Shown: piece after piece, positions 54,552 to 62,946 of the stretch
How positions within the stretch are numbered: the first letter of the stretch is position 1
How the letters are laid out: each line of letters starts with the position of its first letter
Source: Aureococcus anophagefferens
Lineage: Eukaryota; Sar; Pelagophyceae; Pelagomonadales; Pelagomonadaceae
Assembly: GCF_000186865.1 (NCBI RefSeq)
Contig: NW_008705565.1
Span: 315,927-379,926 of the forward strand
Direction: 5' to 3'
Length of the DNA: 64,000 nt
Program-made: the position numbers and the translations under genes
Notes under the pieces: model-generated
What the model was told of the DNA's origin: nothing
What the model saw: the letters and a program-made list of their open reading frames with translations, nothing else
Database searches by the model: none

Positions 54552-56315
54552 ATGGAGGCGCCCGGCGACGATGCCAGCGACCCGACGCTCAAATCGGCGC
54601 TCGCGCAGGAGGTCGGCGCGCTGCGCGAGGCCAACGAGTCCGCCGGCGCGCCGTCGGCGCCGGCGCCCGCCGGCGACATCTCCTGGGAGAACGTGACGGA
54701 CGACGGCCTCGTGAAGAAGGCGACGCTGCGCGCGACGAGCATGAAGGTGCCGCTCTACCCCGTGGACGGCATGGAGCTCAAGGTGCACTACACGGGCACG
54801 CTGCCCTACGTCGAGGGAGCCGACGAGCCCTTCGACTGCTCGCGGAAGCGGAAGACGCCGTTCACGTTCACGCTCGGCCACGGCGCGGTCATCGCGGGCT
54901 GGGACGAGGCGTTCTGCAAGGTCGCCGTCGGCGAGACGGCGCTCATCGAGGTGGGCCCGGCCTACGGCTACGGGTCCGAGGGCCACCCGCCGGTGATCCC
55001 GCCGGACGCGCACCTCCGCTTCGAGGTCGAGCTCCTGAGCGCGGCCGTGAAGAAGAAGGAGCTGCACCAGCTCACGGCCGAGGAGAAGTACGAGCTGTCG
55101 ACGCTCCACAAGGCCAAGGGCCTCGAGCTCTTCGCCGCCCAGGAGTGGAAGGGCGCGCGCCGCGCGTTCGCGGAGGCGGTGCACTACTGCGACGCGTCGA
55201 CCTACACGCGCAACGACAAGCCGCTGCCCGACGACGTCGCCGCCGTCTACCTCTCCTGCCACCTCAACGCGTCCCAGTGCGCCCTGAACGCGAAGGAGTG
55301 GCCCGCGGCGGCGGCCTACGCGACGCGCGCGGTCCGGCTCCGACCCGACAGCGTCAAGGCGCTGTACCGGCGGGGCGTCGCGCGGAGCCGCATGGGCCTC
55401 CTCGACGAGGCCAAGGCGGACCTGAAGAAGGCCGCGGCCCTCGACCCGAAGAACAAGCCCGTGCGCGTCGCCTGGGCCGAACTCAAGACCCTCGTCGCGG
55501 AGCAGACCAAGGGCCAGAAGACGACGTTCAAGGGCGCGTTCGACAAGGTGAGCCTCTTCGGCGACAAGCCGTCGAACGTGCTTCACCCGAGCGAGACGGA
55601 GAATCCCTACGTCTTCTTCCGCATCCGCGCGTTGCCCAAGGGCGGCGAGGGCGGCGCCGCGGCCGCGGAGGGCTTCGACGGCACGCTCGTGCTCCGCGTC
55701 TACGAGGACAGCCACCCGAAGACCGCGAAGAACTTCCTCGCGCTCACGCGCGGCGACAAGGGCCGGGGCCGCGTCTTCGGCAAGCCCCTCGCCTACGCGG
55801 GCACGCCCATCCACCGCGTCGCCAAGGACTTCATGATCCAGGGCGGCGACGTCGTCGCGGGCGACGGCACGTCGGGCGAGTCCATCTACGGCAAGACCTT
55901 CAAGGACGAGCACACGCACCTCAAGTTCGACGCGCCGGGCTGCCTCTCCATGGCCAACAGCGGGCCGGACACGAACCAGTCCCAGTGGTTCGTCACCTGC
56001 GACGAGGCGCCGCACCTCGACGGCAAGCACGTCGTCTTCGGCAAGCTCGTCGCGGGCATGGCCTTCCTCAAGCAGCTCGCGAACCTCGACGCCGACGCCG
56101 ACGGCGCGCCCAAGTTCTTCTCCGTGAAGATCGCCCAGTGCGACGTCCTCGACAAGCACGTCGCCGTCCAGATGATCGCCGAGGACAAGCGCGAGGCCAA
56201 GGCCGCGGCGCTCGAGGCCGCGGCCGCCAAGGCCGAACCCGCGGCGGCGACCCCGGAGGCCGACGCCGACGCCGCGGCCAGCGACGCGAAGATGATCACG
56301 GAGAACGAGCTGTGA
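54552..56315 (+). CDS. Dual-family immunophilin: FKBP-TPR-cyclophilin
   Basis: 587 residues. FKBP domain at about 60-165: GMELKVHYTGTLPYVEGADEPFDCS, FTFTLGHGAVIAGWDEAFCKVAVGETALIEVGPAYGYGSEGHPPVIPPDAHLRFEVELL. TPR domain at about 180-315: KAKGLELFAAQEWKGARRAFAEAVHYC, LSCHLNASQCALNAKEWPAAAAYATRAVRL, ALYRRGVARSRMGLLDEAKADLKKAAALDP, suitable for Hsp90 binding. Cyclophilin domain at about 345-540: ENPYVFFRI, ENFLALTRGD-like NFLALTRGDKG, FMIQGGDVVAGDGTSGESIYGKTF, GCLSMANSGPDTNQSQWFVTC and HVVFGKLVAGM. Both halves are peptidyl-prolyl isomerases. The combination in one protein is rare; it was described in Toxoplasma and some bacteria. Divergent from the NEK gene. Confidence 0.94.
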   Translation: MEAPGDDASDPTLKSALAQEVGALREANESAGAPSAPAPAGDISWENVTDDGLVKKATLRATSMKVPLYPVDGMELKVHYTGTLPYVEGADEPFDCSRKRKTPFTFTLGHGAVIAGWDEAFCKVAVGETALIEVGPAYGYGSEGHPPVIPPDAHLRFEVELLSAAVKKKELHQLTAEEKYELSTLHKAKGLELFAAQEWKGARRAFAEAVHYCDASTYTRNDKPLPDDVAAVYLSCHLNASQCALNAKEWPAAAAYATRAVRLRPDSVKALYRRGVARSRMGLLDEAKADLKKAAALDPKNKPVRVAWAELKTLVAEQTKGQKTTFKGAFDKVSLFGDKPSNVLHPSETENPYVFFRIRALPKGGEGGAAAAEGFDGTLVLRVYEDSHPKTAKNFLALTRGDKGRGRVFGKPLAYAGTPIHRVAKDFMIQGGDVVAGDGTSGESIYGKTFKDEHTHLKFDAPGCLSMANSGPDTNQSQWFVTCDEAPHLDGKHVVFGKLVAGMAFLKQLANLDADADGAPKFFSVKIAQCDVLDKHVAVQMIAEDKREAKAAALEAAAAKAEPAAATPEADADAAASDAKMITENEL

Positions 56316-56421
56316 GGTCTGCGTAAAGTTGCGGCTAGGCTAAGAGAGGCTAAAGCTAGAGAGCCCTATCCAGCACGGCTGCAACATCGCTTCAAGTTGA
56401 ATGTGAGAGCACTGTGACGGC

Positions 56422-57798
56422 ATGGCGACATCGCTCGGCCGCATGCCGAAAGCGTCGTTGCCGATGCAGTCGCTCGGCCGCACAACGCGTCTGCTGCTGC
56501 TCCTCGCATCGGCACTGGCGTTGCCGCCGACGCCGACGCAGAAGCGGCGCTACGACCTCGTCATCTACGGCGCGACGGGCTTCACGGGCCGCCTCGCGGC
56601 GGAGTACATGGAGTCGCGCTACCGCAAGACGACCGTGACCTGGGCGCTCGCCGGGCGGAACCGCGCGAAGCTCGAATCGCTCGCCAAGGAGATCGGCGCC
56701 GACGACGTGCCGCTTTTGGTCGCGGATGCGAACGACGCCGACGCCGTCGCCGCCATGGTCGGCGACGCCAAGGCCGTCGCGAATTTCGCGGGCACGCCGT
56801 TCCTCACGAAGGCGCTGCCCGTCGTCGAGGCCTGCGGCCGCCTCGGCACGCACTACGTGGACATCACGGGCGAGACGGCGCTCCACAGGGCGTCGGCGGC
56901 GCGCTACGACGCGCTCGCCAAGTCGACGGGCGCGTGCGTCGTCCACAGCTGCGGCTACGACAGCGTGCCGTCCGACCTCGGGTATTTGCTGGCCAACGAC
57001 GCCTACCGCCACCTCCACGGCGGCCGCGCGCCGTCGCGCGCGCGCTACGTGAGCCGGTCCTTCTCGGGCGGCGCGTCCGGCGGCAGCATCTACACGGGCC
57101 TGGCGCTCTTTGGCTTCGCGGACGAACTCTTCGACGACGACGCGAGGCGGCTCGTCGCCGAAACCTCGGGCAAGTACCCGCTCAGCGACGTCTGCGGGCC
57201 GGACGCGACCGACACGGTGTCGTTCCCCGAGTGGGACTGGCTCGCCGACGCCTGGGCGATGCCGTTCATCATGGCGGGCGCGAACGCGCCCGTCGTCCGC
57301 AAGAGCCAGGAGATCTACGGCGACTACGTGCCCTACGACGAGGTCGAGGCCTACGCCGGCTCGCGCGTCGGCGCCTACGCGTCCTACGCGGCGACCGTGG
57401 GGAGTCTGCTCGCGGTCCTCTTCCCGCCGACGCGGGCGCTCCTCAAGCGCTACGTGCTGCCCAAGCCCGGCGAGGGGCCGGACCGCGCGACGCGCGACGG
57501 CGGCGGCTTCCACTCGGAGGTCATCTGCTCCGGCGTCGAGGGCGCCGTGAGCGCCCACGTCAAGAGCGGCACGGCGGGCGACGGCGGCTACAAGGCGACG
57601 GCGCACATGGCCGTCGAGGCCGCGCTCGGCCTGGCCCTCGGCGACGGCGGCTGCGAGGACGGCGGCGTGCTGACGCCCGCGACGGCGCTCGGCTACGTCC
57701 TCGTGGAGCGCCTCCGGGCCACGGGCATGGACCTCTACATCGAGGAGAAGACGCTCTCGGCGACGGCGCTCCACTACCTGCAGGCCGCTAAAAGCTAG
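56422..57798 (+). CDS. Saccharopine dehydrogenase-like oxidoreductase (SCCPDH-type)
   Basis: 458 residues. A signal-like leader (RTTRLLLLLASALALPP) is followed by the Rossmann motif YDLVIYGATGFTGRLAAEYM near residue 50. Conserved SCCPDH/enoyl-reductase segments are WALAGRNRAKLESLA, VANFAGTPFLTKALPVVEACGRLGTHYVDITGE, VVHSCGYDSVPSDLG and a hydrophobic part near YAATVGSLLAVLFPPTRALLKRYVLPKPGEGP. The C-terminal GDGGYKATAHMAVEAALGLAL is typical. These proteins are lipid-droplet or membrane-associated relatives of saccharopine reductase; the mycobacterial ones are trans-acting enoyl reductases. The true substrate is unknown. Confidence 0.88.
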   Translation: MATSLGRMPKASLPMQSLGRTTRLLLLLASALALPPTPTQKRRYDLVIYGATGFTGRLAAEYMESRYRKTTVTWALAGRNRAKLESLAKEIGADDVPLLVADANDADAVAAMVGDAKAVANFAGTPFLTKALPVVEACGRLGTHYVDITGETALHRASAARYDALAKSTGACVVHSCGYDSVPSDLGYLLANDAYRHLHGGRAPSRARYVSRSFSGGASGGSIYTGLALFGFADELFDDDARRLVAETSGKYPLSDVCGPDATDTVSFPEWDWLADAWAMPFIMAGANAPVVRKSQEIYGDYVPYDEVEAYAGSRVGAYASYAATVGSLLAVLFPPTRALLKRYVLPKPGEGPDRATRDGGGFHSEVICSGVEGAVSAHVKSGTAGDGGYKATAHMAVEAALGLALGDGGCEDGGVLTPATALGYVLVERLRATGMDLYIEEKTLSATALHYLQAAKS

Positions 57799-57810
57799 GT
57801 GTGAATGGCG

Positions 57811-59283
57811 TTACCGCTCGCCGCACCACTCGGCGACGTGGTCGAAGGGGAGGACGTCGATGCCGTCGTCGTCGTCGAAGCGGACCGTCGCCTGCTCCTT
57901 GCGCTTGTCGCGCGCGAGGAGCGTGCCGAGGGCGTTCTTCCGCGGGCCGAGGACGGCGCGGACGGCGCCGCCGTCCTTGGGGAGCGCCGTCTCGAGGTGC
58001 TTCTCCCGGAGGCCCGGCTCGTCGACGCGGTCGCCGTTCTCCAACGCGAGCGTCGCGCGGAGCGCGCCGCCGTCGCCCATGAGCACGTCGAGCACGCGGC
58101 CCTTGCAGCGGAAGCGCGGGTCGCCGTCGCGGGCGACGCGCACCTTGATGCCGACGACGAGCCAGGGCGGCGCCTTGGGCCGCGCGGGCTCCGCGGCTCG
58201 CTTCCGCGCGCCGCCGCCGCCGTCGGTTTCCCGCTTGCGCTTCTTCTTCGGTTCCCTGAAGGGCTTCTTCGCCAGGCTCGCGGCGTCGACGCGGGCCAGG
58301 GCCCGGTGGGGCAGGGGCAGCAGTTCCCGGCCGGAGCTCCCCGCGGTCGCCTCGATCTCCACGACCGCGTGGTTCGGGCGGATCGCGTCCGACGGCTCGA
58401 CGACGCGCGCGCGCCGCCCGTCGAGGTCCGCGTCGAGGGTCTTGTCGCCGCGGGGCCGCGAGATGCGGACGACGTCGCCCGCGGCGAGGGGCGCGTCGGG
58501 CGCCGCGGGCGCGTCGTCCTTCTTCGCGGCGCCGAGCCACGCGCGCTTCGTCCCCTCCTTCTCCTTCTCCTGCTTCTTCCGCTCCTTCTCGCGCTTCCGC
58601 AGCAGGTCGAGGTCGACCTGCTGCGCGGCGGCGGCGGCCTCCTTGGACGTGGCGCTGCGGCCCTCGCGGAGGCGGCCCCGCTTGTCGTAGATCTCCGGCG
58701 GCTTGGGCGTCGCGCCGAGCCCCAGACCCTTCTGCCGCGCCTCCACGGGGTCCTTGAACCGGTCCTCGTCCTCGTCCGTCGGCCCGCCCCAGCCCATGCC
58801 CCGGAGCATGCCCACGCCGAAGGCCTCGATGGGCACGGCCTTGTAGGCCGCGTCCTCGCACGTGATGTCGTCCGCGCGCCGGCTCACGTCGTGGCGGAAC
58901 TTGTCGCCCTCGTCCTCGATGTCCGCGAGGCCGGGCATCATCGCCGCCACGAGCAGGGGCGCGTCGGCCCGCGGCGCCGCACCGCCGCCGCCGTCGAGGG
59001 GGATGACGAGCTTCGCGTCGGGTTTCTCCGTCTTGACGAACTCGCCGACGCCCTCGGCGATGACGGCCGCCGCGGCCGCCTCGTCGAGGCTCGCGGACGC
59101 CGCCGACGGCGCGGCGGGCTCGCGCTTGACGGGCTCGCCGGCCCAGGGGTTCGCCGTGAGCGGGATGACGAGGTCCTTGGCGATGTCGCGCTTCGCCTCC
59201 TCCTCGCTCTTGTCGACGAAGGCGGCGATGACCGGCTGCTTGGCGGTCGCCGACGGCTTCTTTTTGATCGAGAAGCCGTTCAT
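57811..59283 (-). CDS. GPKOW: Spp2/GPKOW (MOS2) G-patch and KOW splicing factor
   Basis: 490 residues from ATG 59283, giving NGFSIKKKPSATAKQ, like the short FSLK-type start of Spp2 proteins. The G-patch of the Spp2 type is at about 145-165: YKAVPIEAFGVGMLRGMGWGG. Two KOW-like segments follow: LAAGDVVRISRPRGDKTLDADLDGRRARVVE and PPWLVVGIKVRVARDGDPRFRCKGRVLDVLMGDG. A charged Lys/Glu helix lies between (RKREKERKKQEKEK). Spp2/GPKOW activates the DEAH helicase Prp2 at the first catalytic step of splicing, in the nucleus. The frame extends upstream to 59442 without protein character. The stop is 12 bases from that of the convergent gene. Confidence 0.9.
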   Translation of the reverse strand: MNGFSIKKKPSATAKQPVIAAFVDKSEEEAKRDIAKDLVIPLTANPWAGEPVKREPAAPSAASASLDEAAAAAVIAEGVGEFVKTEKPDAKLVIPLDGGGGAAPRADAPLLVAAMMPGLADIEDEGDKFRHDVSRRADDITCEDAAYKAVPIEAFGVGMLRGMGWGGPTDEDEDRFKDPVEARQKGLGLGATPKPPEIYDKRGRLREGRSATSKEAAAAAQQVDLDLLRKREKERKKQEKEKEGTKRAWLGAAKKDDAPAAPDAPLAAGDVVRISRPRGDKTLDADLDGRRARVVEPSDAIRPNHAVVEIEATAGSSGRELLPLPHRALARVDAASLAKKPFREPKKKRKRETDGGGGARKRAAEPARPKAPPWLVVGIKVRVARDGDPRFRCKGRVLDVLMGDGGALRATLALENGDRVDEPGLREKHLETALPKDGGAVRAVLGPRKNALGTLLARDKRKEQATVRFDDDDGIDVLPFDHVAEWCGER

Positions 59284-59684
59284 CGTCGCGTGGGTGGCGC
59301 GATGGATGCGAATGCTCGCAGGTGCGCGCGCGCGTTCAGGCGCCGCTACCGTTCGCTGTGCGATCCGCGAAGCGTCGAGGCGCCATCGGCGGCCGTGGGA
59401 ATTGGGCCGATGTTGAGCGGCACGCTCGACGGCAACGTTCATCGCGCGCGCGTCAAAAGACGTGTGCGAGTATCTCGCGGCCGTTCATGCTGCCTCGTCA
59501 CCGTGTTCCCGGGGCTGCGAGCTTCCCGAGACTGCTCGCAAATCGGCTGACTCGCGGCCGGAGTGACTTCCGCGTCGCGGAGTACGACGAGGTCCGGCCG
59601 TCGTGGTCGTCCGCGCCGCAGCAGCGGCACGCGGCGCCCGGGCGGCGCTCCACGAGCACGTTGAGGCCGCCTTTCAGGCTGAGT
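59284..59684. other. Intergenic region up to the LTR element
   Basis: 401 bases. On the minus strand it contains most of a 64-codon open frame that the LTR element has split (59679-59498, continued at 61764-61752). Nothing else recognised. Confidence 0.45.
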
Positions 59685-59800
59685 CAGAGAGACACAAAGT
59701 ATGTTAGGAATGTGTGAGAGGACCAGTAGAGCCGGTAGAGGCTCGGTAAGGCCGATGGTGAAGGCAGGGTAGGGTGCTCCTGTGTGTGTGGTGTCTTGTG
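59685..59800 (+). repeat. 5' LTR (116 bp)
   Basis: Identical to 61636-61751. Contains GTATGTTAGGAATGTGTGAG and ends TGTGTGTGGTGTCTTGTG. Confidence 0.88.
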
Positions 59801-60379
59801 CTCCCCCGCAGCGCGCAGGGTGAGTCAGGGCGTGGCGAACACGCGTGATGAAAGTGGTGGAAGAGCGAGACGGGTCAGTGCGGAATCTGGACCCGGCCCG
59901 TCGCGGAGTCGGCGGCCGCGTAGAGAGGAGCTCGTCGGTAGCATCGGCGGCGTAGACGGTCTCGGTGTCGCCGTGGAGGCGGGCTTGAACGCCGGACCCG
60001 GGGTGTGCCGGGGGCGTGGTGCCGCTCGCCAGAGATACCCCCGGCGGTATCCCCCGTATCCTATAACACTCATACCCCGAGTCTGGGCTATGGACCACTA
60101 ACGCTGCTTTTCTGCGGCCCTGTGATCACAGGGTAAGCCTGCTAACCCCAGCACCGCCGCAGCTCCGGCCGAGCGCCGCTCTCCGCCGGAGCGCCGCCCC
60201 GCGCCACGCCGCCGCGAATCCCGTCGGATTCCGCCGCGACACGGCCCGGAGCGGCAGCCCCTCCGCCGGCCGGGACCCCCCAGAGGCCCCCGCCCGCGGC
60301 GCAGCCCCCTCCTGTCGCGCCCCGTTCCACTCGGGGCGCTGGGACTGCAGTAGACGCTCCGCGTCTACCAGCCGTCATC

Positions 60380-61633
60380 ATGACCGACGAGACGGAGACC
60401 GACACGTCAAATTTCGCAAAAATGTTTGACAGACTCCCCGCGTTCAACCCGCCCGACACCAACAGCGCCGGCGCCATCGCGCTCCGCGCCTGGGTGCGCG
60501 GCCTGACGGCGCGCGGGCCGCCGGCGCTCGCGTTCCTCCGCAAGTACGAGGAGGACGACTTCGTGAGCAGCTACGACTCGTACCTGCCGAGCGGGACCGG
60601 CTCCGGAGCCAAGAAGGCCTACATCGCACGCGCCCTCATGTACGCGCTCGAGACGCGCTTGGAGGGCACGGCGCAGGTCTACGTCGACCTGCTGATCCAG
60701 GCCAAAGGCGACATCTCGGCCAAGGGCATCTTCCTCTCGCTCATCGAGGAGTACAAGGCCGGGGACGCGAGCGACGTCCGGCGCGACCTCGCCGCGCTCT
60801 CGGCGAACGCCAACGGCGGCCTCCGCGCGACGCAGCTGCGCCTCAAGGTCCTCGCCAATCAACACCGCGTCGCCACGGGCATGCAACTGTCCAGCGCGGA
60901 GCTCCGCGACTACGCGCTCGACGCCCTCGACCCGGAGGGGGGGCGAGCGGGCGGCGCGGTCGAAGGCGGGCCGCCGGCCTCGCGCTGCGACGTGACGTTG
61001 ATGTCAATCGTCGTTTTCGAGCTCGCTCGCTCGTTTGGCGCCGGTAGCGGCACCGGGTCTACGCGACGCCAGAGAGGCGCCGCGGTCGACTCCCCCGGAA
61101 GGAGAGGAGAGCCGCGGGGACAGCCGACGGCGGAGCGTCGTGTGACGTGCCGTTCGTTGACTGTCTTAATTCCCGCACGAGTTCGCGCAGGAAGGCGGCG
61201 GCGGCGGCGAGCCAACGCGACGCCGAGGAGGCGCCGCGGGGCGACTCCCCCGCGAGGAGGGAGGAGCCGCAGGAGGGGGCGGGCGGCGGGGCGCTCTGGT
61301 GGCGCGTGTCCGCGATGCCCTCCGTTCGCGTCCTCGTTCGTTCGGAAGACGCGCGTGTCGTTTTGGCGCCGGAGGTGGCTCCGGGCTTGCGACGCCGAAG
61401 GGCGCCGCTCGCGACTCCCCCGGAAGGCAGGAGGAGCCGCGCCCCGCCGCGGCCAGAGCCGCGGCGAAAAATGGGCTGCACGGCGGGGCGCGGGCTGCCT
61501 CGCCGCGCTGCCGTGCCGCAGGACGCTTCGCAGCGCCCTGTTGCTGCGCGAGGGACCCGGTGGGTGTCGCGCGAGCAGGCTGCGCCCGGCGGCTAGCCGG
61601 GCGCGCGCGCAGGAGCGCATAGTGGGCCCATAA
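60380..61633 (+). CDS. Gag-like protein of the LTR element
   Basis: 417 codons from ATG 60380; the TAA at 61631-61633 is two bases before the 3' LTR. Only the first 190 residues look like a folded protein: MFDRLPAFNPPDTNSAGAIALRAWVRGL, a helical centre (KKAYIARALMYALETRLEGT, YVDLLIQAKGDISAKGIFLSLIEEY) and LKVLANQHRVATGMQLSSAELRDYALDALDP. This helical build fits a capsid/gag domain, but no zinc knuckle is present and I name it gag by position. After residue 195 the frame runs through degenerate repeats and is Arg/Gly-rich, so translation there may be fortuitous. Confidence 0.6.
   Translation: MTDETETDTSNFAKMFDRLPAFNPPDTNSAGAIALRAWVRGLTARGPPALAFLRKYEEDDFVSSYDSYLPSGTGSGAKKAYIARALMYALETRLEGTAQVYVDLLIQAKGDISAKGIFLSLIEEYKAGDASDVRRDLAALSANANGGLRATQLRLKVLANQHRVATGMQLSSAELRDYALDALDPEGGRAGGAVEGGPPASRCDVTLMSIVVFELARSFGAGSGTGSTRRQRGAAVDSPGRRGEPRGQPTAERRVTCRSLTVLIPARVRAGRRRRRRANATPRRRRGATPPRGGRSRRRGRAAGRSGGACPRCPPFASSFVRKTRVSFWRRRWLRACDAEGRRSRLPRKAGGAAPRRGQSRGEKWAARRGAGCLAALPCRRTLRSALLLREGPGGCRASRLRPAASRARAQERIVGP
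61062..61440 (+). repeat. Three degenerate repeat units inside the LTR element
   Basis: A core GCGACGCC ... GGCGCCGC ... GACTCCCCC followed by GGAGGAGCCGC-like sequence occurs at about 61062-61120, 61216-61270 and 61389-61440, 154-173 bases apart, each preceded by a CGTTCGTT / CGTCGTTTT-type segment. Confidence 0.65.
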
Positions 61634-61635
61634 CC

Positions 61636-61751
61636 CAGAGAGACACAAAGTATGTTAGGAATGTGTGAGAGGACCAGTAGAGCCGGTAGAGGCTCGGTAA
61701 GGCCGATGGTGAAGGCAGGGTAGGGTGCTCCTGTGTGTGTGGTGTCTTGTG
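61636..61751 (+). repeat. 3' LTR (116 bp)
   Basis: Identical to 59685-59800 and followed by the TGAGT target copy. Confidence 0.88.
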
Positions 61752-61887
61752 TGAGTTCGGTCATCGAGCGGCGCGCGGCCGGTCCATGTCGCGCGCCAAC
61801 ATCGGTTCAAGATAGATGCGATCAGCCGATTTGTGACGATCGATTGCTCGGTGCTCCGACTTGCCCGCTCGCCATCGACCTCGACCG

Positions 61888-62712
61888 ATGGCGCCCGCAT
61901 CGGCCGACGACGACGACCGCAAGCAGACGATCAATTTGGCGAAGTCGATCCTCTTGAAAGCGCTCCTCGCGACGAGCGTCGTCGTCGCGGGCGCGAAGAT
62001 CAAGGCGCTCGCGCTGCCGTCGACGAATGCGGACGGGCGGCCGCGGCGGGCCGTGGCGCCGTTCACGAAGCCCGGCGACGGCTGGCCGAGCAAGCTGAGC
62101 AAGACCCACCTGGCCCAGCTCGACGACGGCAAGAAGGTGCTGCTCGCGGGCCGCGAGGCGAACGCGGGCGGCGGCCGCGGCACGGCGGTCTGCGACGTCG
62201 CCGCGCCGCCGGACAGCTGCTGGCAGGCCATCCTCGGCTTCGAGCGCTACGCGGGCCGCCTCGCCCAGTGCTCCTCGAGCTCCGTCTACGAGCGGAAGAA
62301 GAACGTCATGGCGCGGAGCGAGACGATCAAGGTCCACATGAAGCTCGCCGGCGGCGTGAAGACGTTCAACTGCTTCTACGACCACACCTACCGGCCCGAC
62401 AAGCACACGGTGACCTGGACCCTGGACCCGGACAAGAAGTCGGACTTCCTCGACGTCCAGGGCCAGTGGTGCGTCTACAAGCACCCGACGAAGAAGAACT
62501 GGAGCCGCGTATGGTACTCCGCGGACGTCGTGTTGCCGCCGTGGCTGCCCCGCGTCGTCGTCGTCCAGCTCTGCAAGACGTCGGGCACCAAGGCGCTCCA
62601 GTTCGCGAAGAAGGAGGCCGAGGCCGTCTACAAGAGCTCGAGCCGCTTCCGCGGCGGCTTCCGGCTCCCGAGCTCGCTCGCGCCCACGCCGAAGATGGCC
62701 CATCTGAGGTAG
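61888..62712 (+). CDS. START/polyketide-cyclase-like protein with membrane leader
   Basis: 274 residues from ATG 61888 (alternative 61861). A leader with one hydrophobic segment (INLAKSILLKALLATSVVVAGAKIKALAL) precedes a domain with the look of COQ10/START-like lipid-binding folds: GTAVCDVAAPPDSCWQAILGFERYAGRLAQCSSSSVYERKKN, then strands ETIKVHMKLAGG, FNCFYDHTYRPDKHTVTWTLDPDKKSDFLDVQGQWCVYKHPTKKNWSRVWYSADVVLPPWLPRVVV. The Val-Trp-Tyr-Ser strand and the PPWLP turn followed by a C-terminal helix are typical. A hydrophobic ligand is likely but unidentified. Confidence 0.72.
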   Translation: MAPASADDDDRKQTINLAKSILLKALLATSVVVAGAKIKALALPSTNADGRPRRAVAPFTKPGDGWPSKLSKTHLAQLDDGKKVLLAGREANAGGGRGTAVCDVAAPPDSCWQAILGFERYAGRLAQCSSSSVYERKKNVMARSETIKVHMKLAGGVKTFNCFYDHTYRPDKHTVTWTLDPDKKSDFLDVQGQWCVYKHPTKKNWSRVWYSADVVLPPWLPRVVVVQLCKTSGTKALQFAKKEAEAVYKSSSRFRGGFRLPSSLAPTPKMAHLR

Positions 62713-62754
62713 GGCGCGCCGGGCGCGATTCCCCCTAAGACGACGAAGACCAGT

Positions 62755-62946
62755 CCCCGGGGTTGTCGTTACGCGTCGAAGGCGACGAGCTTCAGCACCG
62801 TCGCGAGCGAGGAAGCATTCCCCGGGGTTGTCGTTACGCGTCGAAGGCGACGAGCTTCAGCACCGTCGCGAGCGAGGAAGCATTCCCCCGGGGTGAGAGT
62901 CGTTACGCGTCGAAGGCGACGAGCTTCAGCACCGTCGCGAGCGAGA
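62755..62946 (-). repeat. Tandem triplication of the F-box gene 3' end
   Basis: Three units of about 65-69 bases share TTACGCGTCGAAGGCGACGA and GCTTCAGCACCGTCGCGAGCGA. Read on the minus strand each encodes LATVLKLVAFDA followed by TAA. The innermost one (62903-62946) is the true gene end; the other two are nearly identical to each other. Confidence 0.93.

Larger units (their letters stand above)
59680..61756 (+). mobile_element. Compact non-autonomous LTR retrotransposon carrying only a gag-like ORF
   Basis: Direct repeats of 116 bases at 59685-59800 and 61636-61751 are identical. TGAGT stands directly before the first (59680-59684) and directly after the second (61752-61756): a 5-bp target duplication. 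The LTRs begin CAGAGAGACAC and end GTGTCTTGTG, a short inverted pair but with CA...TG rather than TG...CA ends. Between them are a leader of about 580 bases, one gag-like ORF and a degenerate repeat region; there is no protease, integrase, RT or RNase H. Total 2,067 bp. This architecture matches TRIM/TR-GAG elements. Neither primer-binding site nor polypurine tract is convincing. Confidence 0.88.

Noticed and set aside
59685..61751. The two 116-bp repeats as independent MITE insertions
   Set aside because: Each repeat alone lacks a target duplication, while TGAGT flanks the whole 2,067-bp unit; an LTR element explains this better.
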